Shown: positions 43,621-51,043 of the stretch, piece by piece
Layout: each line of letters opens with the position of its first letter
Numbering within the stretch: position 1 is the stretch's first letter
DNA from: Bacteroidetes bacterium UBA4416
Lineage (GTDB): Bacteria; Bacteroidota; Bacteroidia; B-17B0; Aurantibacillaceae
Direction of reading: 5' to 3'
DNA: 55,870 bases
NCBI GenBank assembly: GCA_002390745.1
Contig: DGQK01000014.1
Location: 58,976-114,845 of the forward strand
Made by a program: the position numbers and the translations under genes
The notes under the pieces: model-generated
Databases searched by the model: none
What the model was told of the DNA's origin: nothing
Seen by the model: only the letters and a program-made list of their open reading frames with translations

Positions 43621-44535
43621 ATGACGATGAACATGACTAATTTAAAGCTGAAATCCAAAGTGCTTGCTTTGGGTTTGGTTTCTGTATTTATTTCTTCCTG
43701 CGGCGACCCTAAGCCGACAGAGGAAACGAACGATAATTTACCTGATACCGACACTGTTAAGAATATGGCATTGAACGTTGGAGGTGAATTATTCAGTGTT
43801 CCTTCACCAATTCAAACGGCCCTGTTGGTTCAAAAATCGGGCGTTACCTACGATAAAGCGATCTTAAATCCAGGCAACAAAAACGGGCAATACATCTCCG
43901 ACTTTTCTAAATCCCTGAACCTGGGCATTTATGGTGCTGACCTTGGCTACGTAAGCATGTACAACCAAACACAGGATGCTTTGGGCTACCTGGGCGCAGT
44001 GAAGCAAATTGCCGACAAACTGGGGGTTTCTGCTGCTTTCGACCAGAAAACCATGGAGCGTATCAACGATAATATTTCCAACAAGGACAGTATGTTGGTA
44101 TTGGTAGGGATTGCTTACCGTGCAAGCGACGCTTACCTGAAAACCAACAAGCGCACAGAGATCAGCAGCCTGATCCTGACGGGTGGCTGGATCGAGAGTA
44201 TGCATTTCTGCATCAATGCGTATAACAAAAAACCGACCGACGAGATCAAATACAGGATCGCGGAACAGAAACAGGCTTTGGGAAGCATTCTTAAGCTGAT
44301 CACTTCTCACAACATGCCGGATGCTGCCCAGTTGATCAAGGACCTGGAAGCCCTTTCCAAAACTTACGAGGGCATCACCAGCAAATACAACTACGTTGAA
44401 CCTACGACGGATGAAGCTAAAAAAATCACATACATCAACAGTACTACAGAGATCAGTGTCAGCAAAGAACAGCTGGATGAGATCGCTAAACAGATCACTG
44501 CGATGAGGGATAAAATCATTAATGCTAAATCTTAA
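43621..44535 (+). CDS. Lipoprotein of unknown function, paralogue of the 1727-2623 product
   Basis: The 304-residue protein starts MTMNMTNLKLKSKVLALGLV and has the lipobox ISSC (SVFISSCGDPKPTEE). An upstream in-frame codon (43585) would add an unlikely N-terminal tail. An acidic linker precedes a helical domain paralogous to the 1727-2623 product: LNLGIYGADLGYVSMYNQTQ, KQIADKLGVSAAFD, LILTGGWIESMHFC. The C-terminus also shares the EQLDEIAKQITAMRDKI type of helix. The gene is 17 bp upstream of a small secreted protein that is itself a paralogue of the partner at 1228-1716. The two-gene unit has thus been copied as a whole. No function is known; the protein should sit in the periplasm or outer membrane. 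Confidence 0.87.
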   Translation: MTMNMTNLKLKSKVLALGLVSVFISSCGDPKPTEETNDNLPDTDTVKNMALNVGGELFSVPSPIQTALLVQKSGVTYDKAILNPGNKNGQYISDFSKSLNLGIYGADLGYVSMYNQTQDALGYLGAVKQIADKLGVSAAFDQKTMERINDNISNKDSMLVLVGIAYRASDAYLKTNKRTEISSLILTGGWIESMHFCINAYNKKPTDEIKYRIAEQKQALGSILKLITSHNMPDAAQLIKDLEALSKTYEGITSKYNYVEPTTDEAKKITYINSTTEISVSKEQLDEIAKQITAMRDKIINAKS

Positions 44536-44552
44536 TTAATTTACACGCAACT

Positions 44553-44984
44553 ATGAAGAAAAATCTATATAAAGCCTTTTTAGTGATCGCTATCGTTGGT
44601 TTATCCAATGCCGCTAAAGCTCAGTGCGATTCTATCGCTAACCTGTGCGCCAAACACATCATCGCTCAATTCATTTCCGATGGGCAGTCTTACCGCTCCC
44701 TGTTGCTGAACTCCGAAGAAACAGCTGAGTTCCACACGACGTTTTTCGGTGAAACGACTTACCGCCTGGCGGCATGCAGCGGCAAAAGCGACGGCAACCT
44801 GATCTTCAACATCTACGACCAGGATCGCCACCTGTTATTTACCAACAAAAATTATTCGAATGCTCCGTATTGGGATTTTAAAGTAAAATCCACGTTGGAG
44901 TGTACGATCGAAGCCCAGCTGGATGCCAACAAGAATGCAGGCTCCGGATGTGCTGTTATCTTAATCGGCTTCAAACAAAAATAA
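44553..44984 (+). CDS. Small secreted protein, paralogue of the 1228-1716 product
   Basis: This 143-residue protein has a signal peptide (KAFLVIAIVGLSNAAKAQ) and a mature domain of about 120 residues with three or more Cys. TTYRLAACSGKSDGNLIFN and YDQDRHLLFTNKNYS match the paralogue. I see no known domain; the strand pattern suggests a small beta sandwich. It is 17 bp downstream of the lipoprotein gene and ends at a strong terminator at 45005-45038. It is slightly shorter than its paralogue because it lacks that protein's C-terminal tail. Confidence 0.82.
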   Translation: MKKNLYKAFLVIAIVGLSNAAKAQCDSIANLCAKHIIAQFISDGQSYRSLLLNSEETAEFHTTFFGETTYRLAACSGKSDGNLIFNIYDQDRHLLFTNKNYSNAPYWDFKVKSTLECTIEAQLDANKNAGSGCAVILIGFKQK

Positions 44985-45004
44985 GAAGCACCCTGAACGT
45001 ACTC

Positions 45005-45038
45005 AAAGGATAAAGTTGATAAAGCTTTATCCTTTTTT
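45005..45038 (+). terminator. Rho-independent terminator after the lipoprotein/secreted-protein pair
   Basis: AAAGGATAAAG pairs with CTTTATCCTTT, followed by TTTGTTTTATT. It lies 20 bp after the stop at 44984. Confidence 0.85.
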
Positions 45039-45052
45039 GTTTTATTACATTA

Positions 45053-45124
45053 GTGGCTTCGAGAGCCTCAGCCACCGCATGCGAATTCAATTACCATACT
45101 GGGTGGCTGAGTCCCGAAGCCACC
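45053..45124. repeat. Two opposed copies of the TTCGAGAGCCTCA-loop hairpin
   Basis: The left copy is GTGGC (45053-45057), TTCGAGAGCCTCA, GCCAC (45071-45075). The right copy, reversed, is GGTGGC (45102-45107), TGAGTCCCGAA, GCCACC (45119-45124), with a shortened loop. A 26-bp spacer lies between. The pair itself can fold as one long inverted repeat. Confidence 0.7.
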
Positions 45125-45161
45125 AAAAAGCTACAAAGAACGAATAACAATCCTATATACA

Positions 45162-45653
45162 ATGCGACGATCTCCCCTGACCCTGCTCTTCTTCTTCTCT
45201 GTGATTGCAGCCTTTGCACAAATGCCCTGCGACAAAGGGTTTCGCAGCGACAGCTGCATCATCAACCGCTTTACCTATGCCAAAGAGGCGGTGGAGCTGA
45301 TGGAAGTAACGATCAAGAATAATTACCAACTGCAGTTCATCCGCAAGGACAAGAAAACCTATTTGCGCATCATTGTGCGCGATAACCTGGGCTTCGGGCA
45401 AATCGGAGAATTCGTGCTGATCTGCGGCAAGAAACAGATCTACGACAAGGATATCAAGCTCGTGACAATCGATAAAAGCAGCGGCTGGTTTATCCTAGAG
45501 CTCAACCCGAACTACATCCAAACCATCCGCGACCTGGGCTTAAACAAGATCATTTTCAGAGACACGGTGGAGTTCCTGGTACCGAAAAGCGACTCGGAAA
45601 AGATCAAACAAACGGCTGCCTGCTTCTTTGAGGCCGTAGTGCCCAAGGAGTAG
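45162..45653 (+). CDS. Small secreted protein of unknown function
   Basis: The 163-residue protein has a signal peptide (MRRSPLTLLFFFSVIAAFAQ). The mature part (MPCDKGFRSDSCIINRFTYA onward) has beta strands and three Cys near the ends. RKDKKTYLRIIVRDNLGFG and GKKQIYDKDIKLVTIDKSSG show alternating charged and hydrophobic residues. No known domain is recognised. It lies between a hairpin repeat and the hutI 3' end. Its relation to the upstream small secreted protein is not clear from sequence, but position and size are similar. Confidence 0.75.
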   Translation: MRRSPLTLLFFFSVIAAFAQMPCDKGFRSDSCIINRFTYAKEAVELMEVTIKNNYQLQFIRKDKKTYLRIIVRDNLGFGQIGEFVLICGKKQIYDKDIKLVTIDKSSGWFILELNPNYIQTIRDLGLNKIIFRDTVEFLVPKSDSEKIKQTAACFFEAVVPKE

Positions 45654-45706
45654 CTCCCTTTGTTTCCGGGTTTTCGTTGAATGCTGCTAAGACCTTTAGC
45701 AGGGCC

Positions 45707-46957
45707 TTATTGCCTGATTCCGTTCAGGAAAACACTCTCAATCAAATTACTCCCAAAGGAATAAGGAATGAAACCATAAGAGCTGATGGCTTTCGTGATA
45801 AAGAAGTTGGCTTTTTTCCCAATGGTGATGCTGCCTACTTCGTGCGACAGCTGCATGGCATAAGCGGAGTTGATAGTGCATGCATTGATGACCTCTTCGG
45901 GTGTGAGCTTGTACTGCACACAGCCCAGGCTCATCATGAAGTTCATGTTTCCGCTTGGGCAGCTGCCGGGGTTGAAATCGCTGGCAAAGGCAATGGCTAA
46001 CCCTGCGTCGATCATTTGCCGCGCCGGAGGCAGAGGCAGGCTTAAGAAGAAGGCGGCGCCAGGCAATACGGTAGGCATGGTGGACGCGTTTTTCAGCAGG
46101 GCTATATCGTCTTCATTGCAGTACTCGAGGTGATCCACGCTGATAGCGCCACATTCCACACCGGCTTTGATGCCACCGAAATGGCTCATCTGCTCGGCAT
46201 GTACTTTAGGGATCAGTCCGTGTTTTTTTCCGGCTTCGAGAATGTCTTTGGTTTCTTCATACGAAAAATAATTCTGCTCGCAGAACACATCGATGTAATC
46301 TGCCAGCTTTTCCGCGGCAATGGCGGGCAACATTTCGTCGGTGATGAGGCGAATGTAGCCTGCTTTATTGTTCTTATACGCTATAGGCAGGGCATGTGCA
46401 CCTAAAAAGGTTGCTTTTACCGGAAGCAGGTTCAGGTCTTTGACCCGCTTAATGACACGCAGCATTTTCAGCTCACTCTCCACGCTCAGGCCATAGCCGC
46501 TTTTTATCTCGATGCTTCCTGTCCCCTGCCCGATCACTTCCCTGAGGCGGCCCATCGCCTGTTCGAATAAGTCGTCCTCACTGGCTTCATTCAATCGTTT
46601 GGCTGAATTGAGAATGCCGCCGCCGCGTGCAAAAATTTCTTCGTAGCTCAGGCCATTGATCCTGTCTACAAATTCGCCTTCGCGGTTACCGGCATACACG
46701 ATGTGGGTGTGGCTGTCTGCATAACACGGCAGCACCAACTTTCCTTCCGCATCAATGATCTCCAATCCTTTCCAGTCCTCGATCCCCGGAAAATCATCCA
46801 TGCTGCCGTAATCGGCGATGAGCCCCTGATCTACCGCCAGCCAGGCATTTTCAATACAGGGCAGATCTTTCATGTCTTTGCCGCTTACTTTTAAAATTCC
46901 GGCCTCGCGAACCTGCACCAATGATTTAATATTTTTGATGAGCAATTTACTGGACAT
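45707..46957 (-). CDS. hutI: Imidazolonepropionase
   Basis: HutI hydrolyses imidazolone-5-propanoate to N-formimidoyl-glutamate in histidine degradation; the product is the substrate of FtcD at 30496-32184. The 416-residue protein is a metal-dependent amidohydrolase: CYADSHTHIVYAGNREGEF carries the H-x-H metal ligands, TGSIEIKSGYGLSVESELKM the active-site region, PKVHAEQMSHFGG further ligands, and DHLEYC plus ASDFNPGSCPSGN the final Asp region. It is a normal length. The gene faces the small secreted protein gene and has only a short gap to it. A TAnnTTTG box lies 38 bp upstream of its start. Confidence 0.96.
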   Translation of the reverse strand: MSSKLLIKNIKSLVQVREAGILKVSGKDMKDLPCIENAWLAVDQGLIADYGSMDDFPGIEDWKGLEIIDAEGKLVLPCYADSHTHIVYAGNREGEFVDRINGLSYEEIFARGGGILNSAKRLNEASEDDLFEQAMGRLREVIGQGTGSIEIKSGYGLSVESELKMLRVIKRVKDLNLLPVKATFLGAHALPIAYKNNKAGYIRLITDEMLPAIAAEKLADYIDVFCEQNYFSYEETKDILEAGKKHGLIPKVHAEQMSHFGGIKAGVECGAISVDHLEYCNEDDIALLKNASTMPTVLPGAAFFLSLPLPPARQMIDAGLAIAFASDFNPGSCPSGNMNFMMSLGCVQYKLTPEEVINACTINSAYAMQLSHEVGSITIGKKANFFITKAISSYGFIPYSFGSNLIESVFLNGIRQ

Positions 46958-46994
46958 ACTATAATGAGATAATTGTCGTTATTAAAACAAATTA

Positions 46995-47002
46995 CAAAGC
47001 TA
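46995..47002 (-). promoter_or_regulatory. TAnnTTTG promoter box of hutI
   Basis: On the minus strand TAGCTTTG lies 37 bp upstream of the hutI start. No operator is apparent. Confidence 0.55.
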
Positions 47003-47208
47003 CATGAAAAAACAGTTTGTTCTAAGGATCGGCACTATTGTTTTACAGAAAACAGGTTCCCGCTCCGTTTAAGCCCTGATGGTGAGGACGCTCACTTTCT
47101 TCTGAAACATCCATTTACCAAATGCTAAACCCTGACTCCTGAAAATCCACGGGCCTCTTTTGCACGCCCTAGCCCCAACAAAAAAACAATTAACCATAAC
47201 ATACAACC

Positions 47209-47949
47209 ATGAAAACGCAAAGAACCCACACCCTGCTTGCCTTACTGGCAACGAGCTTTATCAGTAACACGTCATTCGCCCAGGAAAAACCGGATACTAT
47301 TCCGTTGATGAAAAATGAAATCGGTGTTAGTGTGGTCCCTTATATTTTGCTGGCCAACAGCGGCAGCGACCAACAAACGCCTATGGCTCATGTATTTTAT
47401 AAGCGCCGCCTCAAAGAGAATTTATACGGCCGCTTATCGTTGGTTTTAAACAATGGCTCTGTTACCAATGAATTCAATACCTACACAAGCATCCACGTGC
47501 AATCCAATACGAACGCATACGTTGAATCGGGCTATTACGAAGGCAGGAACTACATGCAATACCTGGCCGGCCTGGAAGGCCGCTGGGGAAGAAAAAACAT
47601 TCAACAGTTTGCCGGCGTGGACCTTGGCTACGCGTATTACAAATCGGAAACGCAAACCCGCACGCATACACTCGTCAGTCCTTCGGGTATTGTTACCGAT
47701 AGTACGGTCATGCATTATAAGCATACCAGCAATGCTATTAGCCTGCTTCCTTTTTATGGCCTGACCCTGGGCTTCAGCAAGCATTTTTTCATGACAGCGC
47801 AGGTCGGTCTGAATCTGCAGTTTACCTCGCGCAGCTCTGAAAAAATAGTCGATACCAGGAATCTGCCTTATGCCACAGGGAACATCACAAATTTCGACCT
47901 GAGGCAGGGTGGCGTAGCGAATCACATTTCGGTATGCTACCGGTTCTGA
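47209..47949 (+). CDS. Outer-membrane beta-barrel protein (copy 1 of a tandem pair)
   Basis: The 246-residue protein has a signal peptide (TLLALLATSFISNTSFAQ). The mature part shows the alternating pattern of a small beta barrel: HVFYKRRLKENLYGRLSLVL, YLAGLEGRWGRKNIQQFAGV, DLGYAYYKSETQTRTH. It ends in a Phe after aromatic residues (HISVCYRF), the usual insertion signal. The function is unknown. The next gene is a paralogue 39 bp downstream: KRRLKENLYGRLS with KRQLNNRWYFRFG, and the EGRWGRKNIQQFAGVDLGYA motif with EYRWGKKRLIHFTGLDIGYA. Confidence 0.83.
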   Translation: MKTQRTHTLLALLATSFISNTSFAQEKPDTIPLMKNEIGVSVVPYILLANSGSDQQTPMAHVFYKRRLKENLYGRLSLVLNNGSVTNEFNTYTSIHVQSNTNAYVESGYYEGRNYMQYLAGLEGRWGRKNIQQFAGVDLGYAYYKSETQTRTHTLVSPSGIVTDSTVMHYKHTSNAISLLPFYGLTLGFSKHFFMTAQVGLNLQFTSRSSEKIVDTRNLPYATGNITNFDLRQGGVANHISVCYRF

Positions 47950-47988
47950 TTTGTGCGAAAGCTTCCACTCATAAAAGGAATCCCGACT

Positions 47989-48717
47989 ATGAAATTCCAT
48001 CTGGTACTGGCAACAGGCATGCTCTTGCTCCTGAACAAAGGCGCTATCGCCCAACACAAGGATAGCAGCCTGATAAAGAAAAATGAACTGAGCATCGACC
48101 TGCTACCGGTCCTGAAAATTTTCAGCGACATTGATCAGAATTACAATTACCGCGGTACCGTACACTATAAGCGGCAGCTGAACAATCGCTGGTATTTTCG
48201 CTTTGGCTTTTCACTGATCAAAAAAGTGCAGGCCAGAAAGTATTCAGACCCTTACATTTACCCGATAGATTCCATGCATGACGGCGTCTCCTTCGACCAG
48301 TACATCTATAAGCCGGAGCTGCAATTCAACCCGGGGATCGAATACCGCTGGGGAAAAAAGCGATTGATTCATTTCACGGGCTTAGACATTGGCTATGCCT
48401 ATTCAGAAACGATCTATCGCCGCTTTGAAGGCATCAAGCAGAGGGATTATTATTTTAATCCAAATGTTGCTTCGATGAACATGGACGGCCAGATCCAAAA
48501 ACCGGACTACCGGGATGCCCTTACGTATTCGGGAATGACAGTGAAGCATGCGGTCTCCTTCACCCCCTTCTATGGCATGCAGTACCATTTTTCGAAACGC
48601 GTCTTCTTTTCCATGCAACTGGGAATCCAGCTGCAATACCTTCCGGCTTACAGGCGCACGCGGGTTGCAACACCATTAGGCATCATTCATGATTTTTCGA
48701 TCGCCTACCGTTTTTAA
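47989..48717 (+). CDS. Outer-membrane beta-barrel protein (copy 2 of a tandem pair)
   Basis: The 242-residue protein starts at the ATG at 47989 (MKFHLVLATGMLLLLNKGAIAQ, signal peptide); an upstream codon at 47953 would add a non-signal tail. The barrel pattern, the RWGKKRLIHFTGLDIGYAYS core and the terminal HDFSIAYRF match copy 1. Identity to copy 1 is moderate, so the duplication is old. The two genes are probably co-transcribed. A bidirectional terminator follows at 48746-48787. Confidence 0.83.
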   Translation: MKFHLVLATGMLLLLNKGAIAQHKDSSLIKKNELSIDLLPVLKIFSDIDQNYNYRGTVHYKRQLNNRWYFRFGFSLIKKVQARKYSDPYIYPIDSMHDGVSFDQYIYKPELQFNPGIEYRWGKKRLIHFTGLDIGYAYSETIYRRFEGIKQRDYYFNPNVASMNMDGQIQKPDYRDALTYSGMTVKHAVSFTPFYGMQYHFSKRVFFSMQLGIQLQYLPAYRRTRVATPLGIIHDFSIAYRF

Positions 48718-48745
48718 ATTCCACTCACCCGGCAATTTGAAGCAT

Positions 48746-48787
48746 AAAAAAATCCCGCAGCACGCCAAAGCGTGAGCGGGATTTTTT
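48746..48787. terminator. Bidirectional terminator between convergent genes
   Basis: AAAAAAA and TCCCGC pair with GCGGGA and TTTTTT, enclosing a second stem CACGC/GCGTG with a CAAA loop. It serves the barrel gene from the left and the dockerin-like gene from the right. A near copy lies at 50893-50934. Confidence 0.88.
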
Positions 48788-48845
48788 CGGATCTCAATCA
48801 TTAACCCACAGCAGTAAGCATTAGAAGCCTGTTTGATACCGGCAC

Positions 48846-50570
48846 TTATTGTTTTACAAAATTCTTTTCGATCACCTGCCCGTCTTTAGACTGAAGCTTC
48901 AGGATATACATCCCGTTTGGCAAGGCAGAAATATTCAGCTCCATTTTAGAGATCTGCTCTTCGGTATTACTGATGAGTTCCTGGCCGCTAACCGAATATA
49001 CTTTATACGATTGAACAATGGTGGATGAACCCAATGACACCGTCAGTTTATCGTGCGAAGGATTCGGGAACAGGAGGATACCGCTGTTGGCATCTTGCGA
49101 CTGAATGCCGCTCGCCACTGCTTTTTTGAATGTTACTGAAGCCGGGGTTGGCGCAAGCTGCACCACATAGCCTGATTTGGTGAGGGCTTTGATATTGCTA
49201 AGGTTGAACTGAACGGTAGTATCTGCCGGCAGCGTTTGTTTTGCTTTCAGGTTCAGGGAGAATACATTTCCCGAAACGGCGAGGGCATTCTGCTGATCAA
49301 TCCGTGAAACAGCAAGATCCAATGATTGACCAAGAGGTTTAGAAAGCTTTAATAAGTTGGCACCGACAACGCTTGCACTATAATTCACAAATGCAGAACT
49401 TGGATCAAGTAGATATGAGGGATAATTTATCGTAAAACCTATCGCATAAATGCTATCAATCAGGTTAGTGCTAGCGCCCATCTGAAAATCAAGATGAAAA
49501 TTTTCTCCCCCCGTCACTGTGTCTGCAGAAGAAACGACGTTCAGAGGTTTTAATGTCACCTTATTTTCAAGAGTAATCACCTGCACAGAGCTTCTCGCTG
49601 GATGTGACAGTCCATAGTTTAATGAGATAGCTACTGTGTCAGCGGAGTTGATTGTTCCGTTTCCATCACAATCTGTGTGCTTGGAGTTAAGCTGATGCAA
49701 ACTTTGTGTTGCCCAATCTGCTGAAGTTGCAGCCGCCCAGGTATTCCCGGCCACAGCCCTCGTGGTACCGGTTTGCCCATAAGCACTACCGACATTAAAC
49801 ATATCCATAAAATTCACTGAGAGATCATAATTGGCATCTCCAGGCCACACAACAAATGAAACAGGTGAAGTTTGGTTACAATCTATATCAAGATAAGCAT
49901 ATCCTCCGTGCCCGCCTTGAGGGCAGTCTGCCGCAATATACTGTAGTGTAACGGTTTGACCGGCATAGGCCGAAAGATCTACAGAAACAGAGGTCCACGG
50001 TTTATATATCCAGATACCGGTCTGAAACTGAATATAGCCCGGATTTAAAGTACTCATTCCAGGATCTGTCTGAAAAAATGATCCCGGGATAACATTATTA
50101 GATGCATCCAATACACTAAACCTAAAATATGGCTGATCGTAATTAGCGTGCGATTTGGCTTGTAATACTGCAAAATAACTAAAGTTCACATAAGGTTGAT
50201 TCACATCGACTAGTATCTGTTTTTCAAGGATTGCGGCCTCATAACCTGCCCCTACATGATTGAGCCTTATTAAATTATTACTGCCATATGGCGAAACGAT
50301 AGATTGCCCCAAAACAGGATCTGTGGCCCCACTACCACTGATAAGGCAGTGCGTAACAGTGGGTGTATTGGCACCAGTTATACTTTGATTTGTGTATGAA
50401 GTTACCGCAGTAGGTGTAAGAATAGAATTGCCATTTACTCCTTTGTATAAATTCCATCCGGTATAATTGCCTTGTTCAAAATCCAGATTTCCACAGGATG
50501 TTTGAGACCGTAAAAGCGACCCGTTTAACAGTATGACACAAAGTACAAGTGTTTCAAAGACTATTTTCAT
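48846..50570 (-). CDS. Secreted protein with shared N-terminal module, dockerin-like repeat and type IX sorting domain (copy 1)
   Basis: The 574-residue protein has a signal peptide (KIVFETLVLCVILLNGSLLR). Residues about 25-230 are the N-terminal module also found in the PKD adhesins: CGNLDFEQGNYTGWNLYKG and VDLSAYAGQTVTLQYIAADC, then GGHGGYAYLDIDC. A dockerin-like calcium region follows (WPGDANYDLSVNFMDMFNVG and DCDGNGTINSADTVAISLNY). A cohesin-like or Ig-like stretch and a type A sorting domain (LFPNPSHDKLTVSLGSS then SALPNGMYILKLQSKDGQ) end it. It is paralogous to the 51044-52762 product. The C-terminal third and the 3' flank are almost identical to that copy at DNA level, whereas the 5' two thirds differ and are AT-richer. 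Confidence 0.9.
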   Translation of the reverse strand: MKIVFETLVLCVILLNGSLLRSQTSCGNLDFEQGNYTGWNLYKGVNGNSILTPTAVTSYTNQSITGANTPTVTHCLISGSGATDPVLGQSIVSPYGSNNLIRLNHVGAGYEAAILEKQILVDVNQPYVNFSYFAVLQAKSHANYDQPYFRFSVLDASNNVIPGSFFQTDPGMSTLNPGYIQFQTGIWIYKPWTSVSVDLSAYAGQTVTLQYIAADCPQGGHGGYAYLDIDCNQTSPVSFVVWPGDANYDLSVNFMDMFNVGSAYGQTGTTRAVAGNTWAAATSADWATQSLHQLNSKHTDCDGNGTINSADTVAISLNYGLSHPARSSVQVITLENKVTLKPLNVVSSADTVTGGENFHLDFQMGASTNLIDSIYAIGFTINYPSYLLDPSSAFVNYSASVVGANLLKLSKPLGQSLDLAVSRIDQQNALAVSGNVFSLNLKAKQTLPADTTVQFNLSNIKALTKSGYVVQLAPTPASVTFKKAVASGIQSQDANSGILLFPNPSHDKLTVSLGSSTIVQSYKVYSVSGQELISNTEEQISKMELNISALPNGMYILKLQSKDGQVIEKNFVKQ

Positions 50571-50640
50571 GAAATTTTAGGTTAAGGTATTGGCCCGTAA
50601 AGGTAACTATCCTATTCAAACTTCATCAAATAACTAAAAC

Positions 50641-50648
50641 TATATTTG
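50641..50648 (+). promoter_or_regulatory. TAnnTTTG box upstream of a small frame
   Basis: TATATTTG lies 24 bp before the ATG at 50673. It supports expression of the 50-codon frame that follows. Confidence 0.45.
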
Positions 50649-50672
50649 TAAGTTTTACTCTTAAATACATTT

Positions 50673-50825
50673 ATGAAAGGAAAAGATAAAAGTACCTTTA
50701 CTTCCGCTAAAAGTATATCGAAGGCAACCGCATCATTGCAGAACATCTGCAGGAAGCTGGATGAATTGACACATTTTTCTTTATTAAGCGCAGAAATAAG
50801 CAGCTATATAGAACTTTATATATAG
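50673..50825 (+). CDS. Possible 50-residue protein between the two dockerin-like genes
   Basis: An ATG at 50673 opens a 50-codon frame ending TAG at 50823-50825. It reads MKGKDKSTFTSAKSISKATA then SLQNICRKLDELTHFSLLSA and EISSYIELYI. The composition is Ser/Lys/Ile-rich, with a likely amphipathic helix from residue 20. A perfect TAnnTTTG box lies 24 bp upstream. No homologue is known to me. Short length makes chance possible. It is the only candidate gene in the 470-bp gap. Confidence 0.4.
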   Translation: MKGKDKSTFTSAKSISKATASLQNICRKLDELTHFSLLSAEISSYIELYI

Positions 50826-50892
50826 TACGCTCTACAATCAGGCCATATATACATGAGCCTCCATAAGGTTTATATTCATAACTCTAAAGCAT

Positions 50893-50934
50893 AAAAAAAT
50901 CCCGCAACGCGCCGAAGCGTGAGCGGGATTTTTT
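50893..50934 (-). terminator. Terminator of the second dockerin-like gene (near copy of 48746-48787)
   Basis: A run of seven A and TCCCGC pairs with GCGGGA and TTTTTT, with an inner stem of GCGC-type bases. The following CGGATCTCAATCATTAACCC is the same as after the 48746 copy. Confidence 0.85.
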
Positions 50935-51043
50935 CGGATCTCAATCATTAACCCACAGCAGTAAGCTTAGTGAGCTCTACAGTTATGAGCAAAGCCAGAG
51001 GTTAATGCGAAGACCACTTTTGAAGCCTGTTCGATACCGGCAC

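Noticed and set aside
45053..45322. An 89-codon frame starting in the hairpin repeat
   Set aside because: It begins within repeats and overlaps the start of a secreted-protein gene that has a clear signal peptide in another frame.
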